DNA of 64,000 nt from NCBI GenBank assembly GCA_902596045.1, contig CACJSJ010000003.1, forward strand, positions 19,141 to 83,140. Direction: 5' to 3'. This document shows positions 48,736 through 56,845 of the stretch, piece by piece. Below the pieces are notes generated by a model. The model saw only the letters and a program-made list of their open reading frames with translations, was not told the origin of the DNA and made no database searches. The stretch is from an uncultured Pelagibacteraceae bacterium (lineage in GTDB: Bacteria; Pseudomonadota; Alphaproteobacteria; Pelagibacterales; Pelagibacteraceae). The translations under genes and the position numbers were made by a program. How positions within the stretch are numbered: position 1 is the first letter of the stretch; each line of letters starts with the position of its first letter.

Positions 48736-49863
48736 TTACTGGTTTATAAGTTTTTGATACATAGCTTGATCAGTATCACCCTCGCAACCAATTAATAATA
48801 TATTTGAGTCTCTATTTAATTTTAAGTTTTCTTTTATTTTTTCATCCTCACAAATTGTGATCAAACTGATTACCCCCGGGGCTGAATTTTCACCAGCAAT
48901 AATTTTTTCATTACTAAAGCTAGCGTTCCCGAGCAACTTCATTGTTTTTGCAATATCATCATCTGGTAAACTAATGCAGTACTTAACTGAATTTTTTAAG
49001 ATTTCCCATGGGACTAATGATACTTCTCCACATGACATTCCTCCCATTAAACTCTCTCTTTCAATATCAATTTTTTCAATTTTTCCTGTTTTAATACTTT
49101 CCATTACACATGCAGCACTATCAGGCTCTACAACAATAATTTCTGGAATATTTTTTAAATATCTTGCAATACCAGCAACCATAGCGCCTGCCATTCCACC
49201 GACTCCAGCTTGTAATATAATATGGGTGATTTGATCATTTCTTATTTGATCAACTATTTCTTTCATCATTACAGTGTAACCAGCCATGGTATATTTTGGT
49301 ACTGTCATATAGTCTTTCCAAGCAACGTCTTGAACAATTTGCCAATCATTATTTGTAGATTGTTTAATACATTCGATTAAAGATTTCTCATAATTACCTT
49401 TAACTTTTATTACATCAGCTCCAAGATCAGCCATAGCCTTTCCTCTTGCATCGCTTACAAATTCACTAATAAAAATTTTGCATTTTATATCAAGTCTTTT
49501 AGCTCCCCAAGCAACAGATCTGCCATGATTGCCAGCTGTTGCTGTTGCAACTACAATATCTTTATTTCCTTTGCTTACTTTCTCTACTGCATAAGCTCCT
49601 CCCAGTGCTTTAAATGATTTAAGATCAAATCTTTTACTTTCGTCTTTATAAAAAATTTTATTTAATTTTAATTCCTTTGTAAGCTTATTTAATTCCAATA
49701 AAGGTGTTTTTGAATAGCCTTTCCAATTGGAGATACCTGAATAAGCTTCATCTATTTCTTTTATAGATAAAGATTTTAAAATTTCAGTTTTATCAAAAGA
49801 ATAATTTTTATTTTGAATAAATTCAGTGTGTTTCCACAAATGACCGTTAGATAAAATTGTCAT
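48736..49863 (-). CDS. dpaL: Diaminopropionate ammonia-lyase (PLP fold type II)
   Basis: KDESKRFDLKSFKALGGAYAVEK (PLP Lys), ATAGNHGRSVAWGAKRL, QAGVGGMAGAM, GCEGDTDQAMY. Confidence 0.88.
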   Translation of the reverse strand: MTILSNGHLWKHTEFIQNKNYSFDKTEILKSLSIKEIDEAYSGISNWKGYSKTPLLELNKLTKELKLNKIFYKDESKRFDLKSFKALGGAYAVEKVSKGNKDIVVATATAGNHGRSVAWGAKRLDIKCKIFISEFVSDARGKAMADLGADVIKVKGNYEKSLIECIKQSTNNDWQIVQDVAWKDYMTVPKYTMAGYTVMMKEIVDQIRNDQITHIILQAGVGGMAGAMVAGIARYLKNIPEIIVVEPDSAACVMESIKTGKIEKIDIERESLMGGMSCGEVSLVPWEILKNSVKYCISLPDDDIAKTMKLLGNASFSNEKIIAGENSAPGVISLITICEDEKIKENLKLNRDSNILLIGCEGDTDQAMYQKLINQ

Positions 49864-49866
49864 AAT

Positions 49867-51192
49867 CTAACAGTCTAATGTATTATTTCTTTCCCATCTA
49901 GTAATAGTTTTTGTTTTGTCGAAAGTTTCTTTTTGTTTGAATTCATTAATTTCAGAAGTTCTAAGTTTAATATAGCTATTAATTGTATCTTTACCAAAAG
50001 CATCATTCATGTCTTTATTATTTTTTAATTTTTCAAGCGACTGATCTAATTCATCAGGAAGTTTAGGAAGGTTTGGATATTTCTTATAGTCTTCATACAT
50101 ATTACAATTTAGTGGTTTACCTGGATCAATCTTATTTTTTAAACCATCTAACCCAGCAGCTAATACACTTGCTTGCAATAAATAAGGATTGGCAGAACCA
50201 TCCATTAATCTTAATTCAAATCTACCTGGGTCAGGAATTCTAATCATATGAGTTCTATTATTACCTGTGTAAGAAATACTGCTAGGAGACCATGATGCTC
50301 CTGATTTAGTTGGAGGGGCATTTATTCTACGATAACTGTTAATTGTGGGATTAAAAAAAGCTGATAGTGATGATGCATTTTTAATTACACCACCAAGAAA
50401 ATTATAAGCCATTTTACTCAAGCCCAGATCATCTGATTTATCCAAAAACTTATTCTTTTTACCATCCCAAACAGAGATATGTGCATGACACCCATTTCCT
50501 GTTAAATTTTCAAATGGCTTGGGCATAAATGTAGCTCTTAATCCATGTTTCTCTGCAATTGTCTTGACCATAAATTTGAAAAAAGCATGTCTATCTGCAG
50601 TTACCAAACAATCATCATAATCCCAATTCATTTCGAATTGACCGTTAGCATCTTCATGGTCATTCTGATATGGACCCCATCCCATTTCAATCATACAGTC
50701 ACAAATTTCTTTAATTAAATCATACCTTCTCATTAAAGCTGCTTGATCATAACATGGTTTTGACTGAGTATCTCTTAAGTCGGCTATTGAATCTCCATCT
50801 GCTGAAATAAGAAAATATTCACATTCAACACCAGATTTCATAGTAAGATTTTGTTTTTTAAGTTTTTTAATTTGGTTTTTAAGCATTATTCTTGGTGAAG
50901 CTTCAACTGGTTTGCCATTCATCCATAAATCAGATGCTAACCAACCAACTTCTTTGTTCCAAGGTAATTGAATAAGACTATCTGGATCTGGAATACCAAA
51001 CATATCAGAATCAGCTGGAGACATATCTAACCACGCAGCAAATCCAGCAAACCCAGCTCCTGCTTCTTGCATTTCTTTAATAGCTCTTGCTGGAACTAAT
51101 TTAGATCTCAATACTCCAAATAAATCTACAAAACTTATTAAAAAATATTTAATTTTTTTTTCTTTAGCAATTTTAGATAAATTTTTTACCAT
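49867..51192 (-). CDS. Glutamine synthetase-like enzyme (GlnT/GmaS type; candidate gamma-glutamylmethylamide synthetase)
   Basis: SGVECEYFLIS, YQNDHEDANGQFEMNWDY, ATFMPKPFENLTGNGCHAHISVW, NSYRRINAP, RFELRLMDGSANPYL. Confidence 0.85.
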   Translation of the reverse strand: MVKNLSKIAKEKKIKYFLISFVDLFGVLRSKLVPARAIKEMQEAGAGFAGFAAWLDMSPADSDMFGIPDPDSLIQLPWNKEVGWLASDLWMNGKPVEASPRIMLKNQIKKLKKQNLTMKSGVECEYFLISADGDSIADLRDTQSKPCYDQAALMRRYDLIKEICDCMIEMGWGPYQNDHEDANGQFEMNWDYDDCLVTADRHAFFKFMVKTIAEKHGLRATFMPKPFENLTGNGCHAHISVWDGKKNKFLDKSDDLGLSKMAYNFLGGVIKNASSLSAFFNPTINSYRRINAPPTKSGASWSPSSISYTGNNRTHMIRIPDPGRFELRLMDGSANPYLLQASVLAAGLDGLKNKIDPGKPLNCNMYEDYKKYPNLPKLPDELDQSLEKLKNNKDMNDAFGKDTINSYIKLRTSEINEFKQKETFDKTKTITRWERNNTLDC

Positions 51193-51209
51193 GAATCACG
51201 TTAACATAG

Positions 51210-51362
51210 TTATTTAAAAAAAGAAAAAATTGTTTCTTTGTAATATATAATATTAACAACGATAATTATAATCACAGCTAATATAACTCCATATTTTGCT
51301 TTAGGGAATGCAACCCCACGCATTTTAGTAGGTCTTAATTCTTTGTTATCTTTATTAGACAT
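51210..51362 (-). CDS. Small single-TM protein (50 aa), not in the supplied ORF track
   Basis: Own translation: MSNKDNKELRPTKMRGVAFPKAKYGVILAVIIIIVVNIIYYKETIFSFFK*; one TM; lies 17 nt upstream of the GS gene at 49867-51192. Confidence 0.5.
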   Translation of the reverse strand: MSNKDNKELRPTKMRGVAFPKAKYGVILAVIIIIVVNIIYYKETIFSFFK

Positions 51363-51370
51363 TATTGTTA

Positions 51371-51403
51371 AAAAAAAGGGCGCTACAAGTTTAAGTAGCG
51401 CCC
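51371..51403 (-). terminator. Intrinsic terminator downstream of amt + small ORF
   Basis: Minus strand GGGCGCTAC-ttaaactt-GTAGCGCCC followed by TTTTTTT. Confidence 0.85.
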
Positions 51404-51419
51404 AAATTCTATTTTTTAA

Positions 51420-51650
51420 TTACCAGTCGGTAATATTGCTTTTATGGTCATTAGCTCCATATCTTTTTCTTGATAATCTTTCAAGTTCTTCACTTTCAGA
51501 TCTTGCAGTCAAGACATGCCAACCTAACCATAAAACGATACCAATGATAACTAGTGTCGTTTCCATTGATCCAGCACCAGGGTAAACAGCACCTACAACT
51601 TCTTCTGCAGGTTTGTTCAGGTGATCGATCCAGTTTGTAACAGTAGCCAT
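51420..51650 (-). CDS. Small single-TM protein (76 aa) immediately downstream of amt
   Basis: MATVTNWIDHLNKPAEEVVGAVYPGAGSMETTLVIIGIVLWLGWHVLTARSESEELERLSRKRYG...; 12-nt gap to amt. Confidence 0.65.
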   Translation of the reverse strand: MATVTNWIDHLNKPAEEVVGAVYPGAGSMETTLVIIGIVLWLGWHVLTARSESEELERLSRKRYGANDHKSNITDW

Positions 51651-51662
51651 ATATTATCTCCT

Positions 51663-53063
51663 TTACCTGGTTGCGGATGAAACTGCTCTTTCATCTTTTT
51701 TAGCAGATTCCATCATTTCATAGTCAAGTCCAGCTATTTCTACATCACGTGGGATTCTTAATTTACCCATACCGTGAAGTACTTTAGCTATTACATAACC
51801 TGGTAGCATTCCTAGAACACCAAACATTATTATTGCTCCTAAGAATTGTCCCAATGGATTGATTGTTGCATAAGTTGTTCCATCCCACATAGCACCTACA
51901 CTGTAACCAGATGATGGGTAACCATTTAAGACAAAACCACAAATTACTAGACCTACAAATCCAGCATAACCGTGTACTGCTACTGCACCAACCGCATCAT
52001 CAATTTTGAACTTACGCTCAACCCAGTAATGTAGTTTGTATGCAATCACAACACCAATCATACCAATGATCATTGCTTGAATTGGATGATATAAATCATT
52101 TCCAGCTGAAGCACAGATAACACCTGCTAGTCCACTAGAGTATGTCCAGAAAGGATCACCTTTAGCAATCCAATAACCGGCTAATAATCCACCTGATAGT
52201 GACATCAAGAAGTTAAAAGTAATACCACTAAGTGTAGTAGGGGTTACATATATGTTTGTAGCTGTCCAATAAGTTACACCTTCCATCCCATATTCGGGTC
52301 CAAGGTCAAAAATTGGTATATTACATGCTGCATAAAATCCCCAGAATCCAGTATAAATTAAAAATAATCCAACTGTAACTAGCCAAGGATTTCTTGGTCC
52401 TATGTTTCTTGGTTCTCCACTTGATGTAAATTTACCAATTCTTGGTCCTAAAACACATAGAACACCTAAAGCAAATCCACCCGCAATTGCGTGAATTACG
52501 CCCGATGCATAAGCATCATGATATCCTAAAATTTTAAGCATCCATCCATCAAAGTGCCATCCCCAAGCAGCATCAATTGTCCAAAAAACAGATCCTATTG
52601 CAATTGCTAAAATTCCAAATGCAAAAGTTGTAATTCTTTCAATGATTGCCCCTGAAACGATAGAAGCAGCTGTCCACGAGAATAGTAAGAACGCAGCCCA
52701 GAATACACCACTAATGTGGTCTCCCAAGTTAATCGCCATATACTCTGTGTTAGCCAAGTACCATTTAGCACTAAAAGTACTTTCATCTGTTATCAATGCA
52801 GTACTTTCATTCATTATTGAAGGAGCTATTCCCGGTCCTGTTGGGAAAGCCCAGTAAATCCACCAACCAAAGAAAAACCAAGTTACTGTTACCAATGGTA
52901 TCAGCATTGTATTTTTCATAAGAGTATGTTGATGGTGTTTGTATCGAGAAGCTCCAACTTCATACATACAGAAACCAACGTGAATTAAAAACATCAGCAC
53001 TACTGTTACCCAGTAGTAAAATTCTGTAAATATGGTTGTAAGAGCACCTAACTGATCAGTCAT
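51663..53063 (-). CDS. amt: Ammonium/methylammonium transporter (Amt family)
   Basis: WAAFLLFSWTAASIVSGAIIERIT...WGWHFDGWMLKILGYHDAYASGVIHAIAGGFALGVL...GYAGFVGL; multi-TM. Confidence 0.9.
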   Translation of the reverse strand: MTDQLGALTTIFTEFYYWVTVVLMFLIHVGFCMYEVGASRYKHHQHTLMKNTMLIPLVTVTWFFFGWWIYWAFPTGPGIAPSIMNESTALITDESTFSAKWYLANTEYMAINLGDHISGVFWAAFLLFSWTAASIVSGAIIERITTFAFGILAIAIGSVFWTIDAAWGWHFDGWMLKILGYHDAYASGVIHAIAGGFALGVLCVLGPRIGKFTSSGEPRNIGPRNPWLVTVGLFLIYTGFWGFYAACNIPIFDLGPEYGMEGVTYWTATNIYVTPTTLSGITFNFLMSLSGGLLAGYWIAKGDPFWTYSSGLAGVICASAGNDLYHPIQAMIIGMIGVVIAYKLHYWVERKFKIDDAVGAVAVHGYAGFVGLVICGFVLNGYPSSGYSVGAMWDGTTYATINPLGQFLGAIIMFGVLGMLPGYVIAKVLHGMGKLRIPRDVEIAGLDYEMMESAKKDERAVSSATR

Positions 53064-53129
53064 ATTCCCTCTCCATATTAGTTTCCAAAACCCTATAAAA
53101 TTTAAGAAGGTGTGACAAATGAAACAATA

Positions 53130-53165
53130 CTTAAAAACCTAGTGTGAACACTAGTTTTTTAAAAA
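53130..53165 (-). terminator. Hairpin terminator between the glx-type operon and amt (possibly bidirectional)
   Basis: CTAGTG-tgaa-CACTAG flanked by A and T tracts. Confidence 0.6.
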
Positions 53166-53188
53166 ATAATCAACTTGCGATTGTGTAA

Positions 53189-53614
53189 TTAAAATTTTAA
53201 GTATGCTTTTTTTAAATCAACTAATGGATGTTTTGGAGACATTTGAAACTTAACTAAAAGCTCTCTTGCAATCATATCTCTATCTTGTTGATTGTTTGGA
53301 AGTTTAATTGATTTTGGAATTGTTACCCAACCATTAGCATTTCTACAAAATACTGCTGGTCTATCTTCTTCATAACCCATATGCACATCTTCTAACCAAT
53401 TAAGATCATCCCACCCCATGGCTTCGATATACTTTTTTAAAAAAGGTGTTATCTTTTTGTAATCTGGAAGTAAATTGACGTCATATCTATAACCAATATG
53501 CTGACCAATTAGTTTTTCTCTAGCAGTTTCCTTAAAAGTACCAAGTTTCATTTTCTTCTCTTTTTTTGGTTTACTTATAATATTTTTTTTATTCTTTTTC
53601 TTAGCCATAATCAT
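53189..53614 (-). CDS. Hypothetical protein (141 aa) with Lys-rich N-terminus, last gene of the glxBCD-type operon
   Basis: 2-nt gap to the glxD-like gene; globular core GQHIGYRYDVNLLPDYKKITPFLKKYIEAMGWDDLNWLEDVHMGYEEDRPAVFCRNANGWVTIPKSIKLP. Confidence 0.7.
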   Translation of the reverse strand: MIMAKKKNKKNIISKPKKEKKMKLGTFKETAREKLIGQHIGYRYDVNLLPDYKKITPFLKKYIEAMGWDDLNWLEDVHMGYEEDRPAVFCRNANGWVTIPKSIKLPNNQQDRDMIARELLVKFQMSPKHPLVDLKKAYLKF

Positions 53615-53616
53615 CT

Positions 53617-55029
53617 TTATATTTTGTGATAGTTATCAACTCCAACAGTGTAATTAGTTCCTGCCAATGGTACTTTTGCTAAAGCAGATGACTCAGTAGT
53701 TAAAGCAGCTAAATCTTCAGGTTCTAAAGAATGAATGTTAGTTTTTCCACAAGCTCTTGCTAAAAGTTGAGCTTCTAACGTCATTGAGTGCAAATAATTG
53801 TATACTCTTAATGCAGCATCATCTGGATTTAATCTTGCTCTTAATTTGGGATCTTGAGTTGCAACACCAACAGGACATCTACCAGTGTGGCAGTGATAGC
53901 ATTCTCCAGCTTTAACACCCATTTCTTTTTCAAAATTTGCTTCTGGAATATCTTTGTTGCAATTTAAAGCTATCATTGATCCAGTACCTATTGCAATTGC
54001 ATCAGCACCTAAAGCCAAAGCTTTTGCCATATCTGCACCATCTCTAACTCCACCGGCATAAATTAAAGTAACTTTTCCAGTCTTACCGACATCATCGATT
54101 GCTCTTCTAGCTTCTCTGATTGCTGCAATACCTGGTATACCAGTATTTGCTGCAGCGATGTGTGGACCTGCTCCAGTAGAACCTTCCATTCCATCAAGAT
54201 AAATAGAATCAGGATCACATTTTGCAGCCATACGAACATCATCATAAACTTTTGAAGCTCCAAGCTTTAATTGAATTGGTACTTTATTTTTTGTTAATTG
54301 TCTCAACTCCTCAACTTTAAGGGCTAGATCATCTGGACCTAACCAGTCAGGGTGTCTAGCTGGAGATCTCTGATCAATACCAGATGGTAAAGATCTCATT
54401 TCAGCAACTTGGTCAGTTACTTTTTGACCCATTAAATGTCCACCCATTCCAACTTTTTGACCTTGGCCAATAAAAACTTCAATTCCATCTGCTAGTTGAG
54501 CATGGTGAGGATTAAATCCATATCTAGATTGAATACATTGGTAATACCATTTTTCAGAATATCTTCTTTCATCAGGTATCATTCCACCTTCTCCTGAACA
54601 TGTTGCACTACCCGCCATTGTTGCTCCTCTCGCTAAAGCTGTTTTAGCTTCATAAGAAAGCGCTCCAAAACTCATACCGGTAATATAAACAGGAATATCT
54701 AATTCAATTGGATTTTCACATCTTGGACCAATTACAGTTTTTGTTTCACATTTTTCTCTGTAACCTTCGATCACAAATCTAGTTAGTGTTCCTGGTAAAA
54801 AAACAAGATCATCAAATGTAGGAATTTTTTTCATTAGCGCCATACCACGCATTCTGTATCTTCCTAATTGTGCTTTTATGTGAATATCATCTATAACGTC
54901 AGGAGTGAAGATAGCGTTATGACCTAATAAACTTTTATTTCTTTTGCCTTCTTCATGTGCATGAACATCTGCTTTTCCTCCAACACCTTTTCCATTTTTT
55001 TTAACTTTTTTACTTTTTTTCTTAGGCAT
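53617..55029 (-). CDS. glxD: FMN-dependent glutamate synthase-like protein (GlxD / N-methylglutamate synthase subunit C-like)
   Basis: VYITGMSFGALSYEAKTALARGATMAG...LGADAIAIGTGSMIALNC...CYHCHTGRCPVGVATQDPKLRARL. Confidence 0.9.
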   Translation of the reverse strand: MPKKKSKKVKKNGKGVGGKADVHAHEEGKRNKSLLGHNAIFTPDVIDDIHIKAQLGRYRMRGMALMKKIPTFDDLVFLPGTLTRFVIEGYREKCETKTVIGPRCENPIELDIPVYITGMSFGALSYEAKTALARGATMAGSATCSGEGGMIPDERRYSEKWYYQCIQSRYGFNPHHAQLADGIEVFIGQGQKVGMGGHLMGQKVTDQVAEMRSLPSGIDQRSPARHPDWLGPDDLALKVEELRQLTKNKVPIQLKLGASKVYDDVRMAAKCDPDSIYLDGMEGSTGAGPHIAAANTGIPGIAAIREARRAIDDVGKTGKVTLIYAGGVRDGADMAKALALGADAIAIGTGSMIALNCNKDIPEANFEKEMGVKAGECYHCHTGRCPVGVATQDPKLRARLNPDDAALRVYNYLHSMTLEAQLLARACGKTNIHSLEPEDLAALTTESSALAKVPLAGTNYTVGVDNYHKI

Positions 55030-55883
55030 TAAATTGCTCCCTTCTTTTCTGTAGGCTCTAAATTATCATAATTCCAAAGTTTTTTACCAGCTACAATTTT
55101 TTTCATTTTACTTAAATCAAAACTTTCACCAATCTCAGCCACTTTTAATTTTCTTTTTAACCAATCTTGATCATTTTTTGTAAGTTCCGCATCAATTGCA
55201 TCACTACCATAAGATCCAATTTCTCCACCTACGAAAATTGTCCCATCATACATAGAGTCACCTAAATTTATCCCAACATCACCTAGAATAATTATTCTTC
55301 CTCTTTGCATCATAAATCCTGTAAAAGCACCAGCATCTCCACCAATAATTATAGTTCCACCTTTCATATCAATACCAGTTCTAGCACCAACACTGCCTTT
55401 GCAAATTAAATCCCCACCTCTGATAGCAGCACCAAAACAAGAACCTGCATTTTTTTCAATAACAACTTTTCCAGCCATTAAGTTTTCAGCACAAGACCAA
55501 CCAACTCTGCCGTTAATTCTTACGATTGGACCGTCACAAGAACCCATACCAAAATATCCCAAGCTTCCTTCAAAAATTAAGTTCAATTTATTTAAAATTC
55601 CAACACCTAAACTATGTTTTCCTTGAGGATTCTTTATGACAATGGTTCCATATCCTTGACTCATTAAATTATCTATTTCTTTATTTGCTTCAGGAGCAGT
55701 CATATTTTTTACATCAAGATCAGTTCTTTTATTGAAGTCTACATCGTATGTACCAAAATAGTAAAAGTTTTCTGCTTCATCAGGATTAAAAAATTTTTGC
55801 TGAGTTCTTCCTGTTAAGACCTCAGTATGCATACCCATTGATTGAGATTTAGATTTTTTCTCTGTAGTCTTTAAATTTGCCAT
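55029..55883 (-). CDS. glxC: Glutamate synthase alpha-like beta-helix protein (GlxC / MgsB-like)
   Basis: Repeated GG.I/VGxxxG beta-helix: MKGGTIIIGGDAGAFTGFMMQRGRIIILGDVGINLGDSMYDGTIFVGGEIGSYG. Confidence 0.88.
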   Translation of the reverse strand: MANLKTTEKKSKSQSMGMHTEVLTGRTQQKFFNPDEAENFYYFGTYDVDFNKRTDLDVKNMTAPEANKEIDNLMSQGYGTIVIKNPQGKHSLGVGILNKLNLIFEGSLGYFGMGSCDGPIVRINGRVGWSCAENLMAGKVVIEKNAGSCFGAAIRGGDLICKGSVGARTGIDMKGGTIIIGGDAGAFTGFMMQRGRIIILGDVGINLGDSMYDGTIFVGGEIGSYGSDAIDAELTKNDQDWLKRKLKVAEIGESFDLSKMKKIVAGKKLWNYDNLEPTEKKGAI

Positions 55884-56815
55884 ACTTTTACCTCCCCATC
55901 AAATGGATCATATGTATCAATTTCTTGTGGAAGAACTGATCTGATTGCTATTTCTTCAGAACCCATTGCAACTAATTCATCTGACTCATAAAGAACCAAC
56001 GGTTTTGCAGCCATAGTATCTTTTGCCATTCCTAAAGAGTCTTTAGTTGCTACAAAATATGTAAATACTCCATCAAGTCCTGTTAAAGATTCTTTCATAC
56101 CTTCCTCAAGACTTGCTCCTTCTCTCATTTTTTGAGCAATATATACAGCGATTAGTTCAGAGTCACATTCTGACATAAATCTCATTCCTTTATTTTCTAA
56201 AGCTCTTCTATTATTCCAATAGTTTGTTAATTGCCCGTTATGAACAACTGATACATCACTAAAAGGATATCCCCAAAATGGATGGGCTGATTTAATATCC
56301 ACACCTGACTCGGTTGCCATCCGAGCATGACCAATTGCATGAGTACCAACAAGTTTATCCAAACTATATCTATCACATACCATTTTTGCGTTTCCAAGAT
56401 CCTTAATTACCTCTAAAGATTTTCCCATAGATAAAATTTCTACACCTGGAATACTTTCAATTCTTTGAGAAAAATCTAATAAATCTTTTGTATTATAGTC
56501 GATTTCATATCTAAGTGAGTACGGAAGAACTCTTTCTTCTTTAACTATTTTTGCACCCATTTCATCAAGAGTTTCATCAACTACTTTTTTTCTTTCATCA
56601 TAAACAGAAACATCTTCCATGACTGAGGAGCTACCTTCACCAACGTTCTCACCAACTTTAAAACGCATAATAAAGTTTTTACCATCAGTATCACCATATA
56701 AAGCGTAACCTGTTGAGTCCTCACCTCTATGCTTTAATGCTTGAAGCATACCTTGAAGTTCACTTCCAACATTGGAAGATTTTCCTCTATGTATTAAACC
56801 TGCAATTCCACACAT
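55871..56815 (-). CDS. glxB: Class II glutamine amidotransferase (GlxB / MgsA-like)
   Basis: MCGIAGLIHRGKSSNVG (N-terminal nucleophile Cys), ALKHRGEDSTG, GHARMATESGVDIKSAHPFWG, VVHNGQLTNYWNNRR. Confidence 0.92.
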   Translation of the reverse strand: MCGIAGLIHRGKSSNVGSELQGMLQALKHRGEDSTGYALYGDTDGKNFIMRFKVGENVGEGSSSVMEDVSVYDERKKVVDETLDEMGAKIVKEERVLPYSLRYEIDYNTKDLLDFSQRIESIPGVEILSMGKSLEVIKDLGNAKMVCDRYSLDKLVGTHAIGHARMATESGVDIKSAHPFWGYPFSDVSVVHNGQLTNYWNNRRALENKGMRFMSECDSELIAVYIAQKMREGASLEEGMKESLTGLDGVFTYFVATKDSLGMAKDTMAAKPLVLYESDELVAMGSEEIAIRSVLPQEIDTYDPFDGEVKVWQI

Positions 56816-56845
56816 AAATTTACCCTTTCTAAAATAATCTAAGAC

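Noticed and set aside
48857-49234. 125-aa plus-strand ORF opposite dpaL
   Set aside because: Antisense to a conserved PLP enzyme; hydrophobic composition reflects the reversed codon pattern.
51343-51585. 80-aa plus-strand ORF across the amt-downstream small gene and terminator
   Set aside because: Runs through the terminator hairpin and is antisense to the better-supported 76-aa TM protein.
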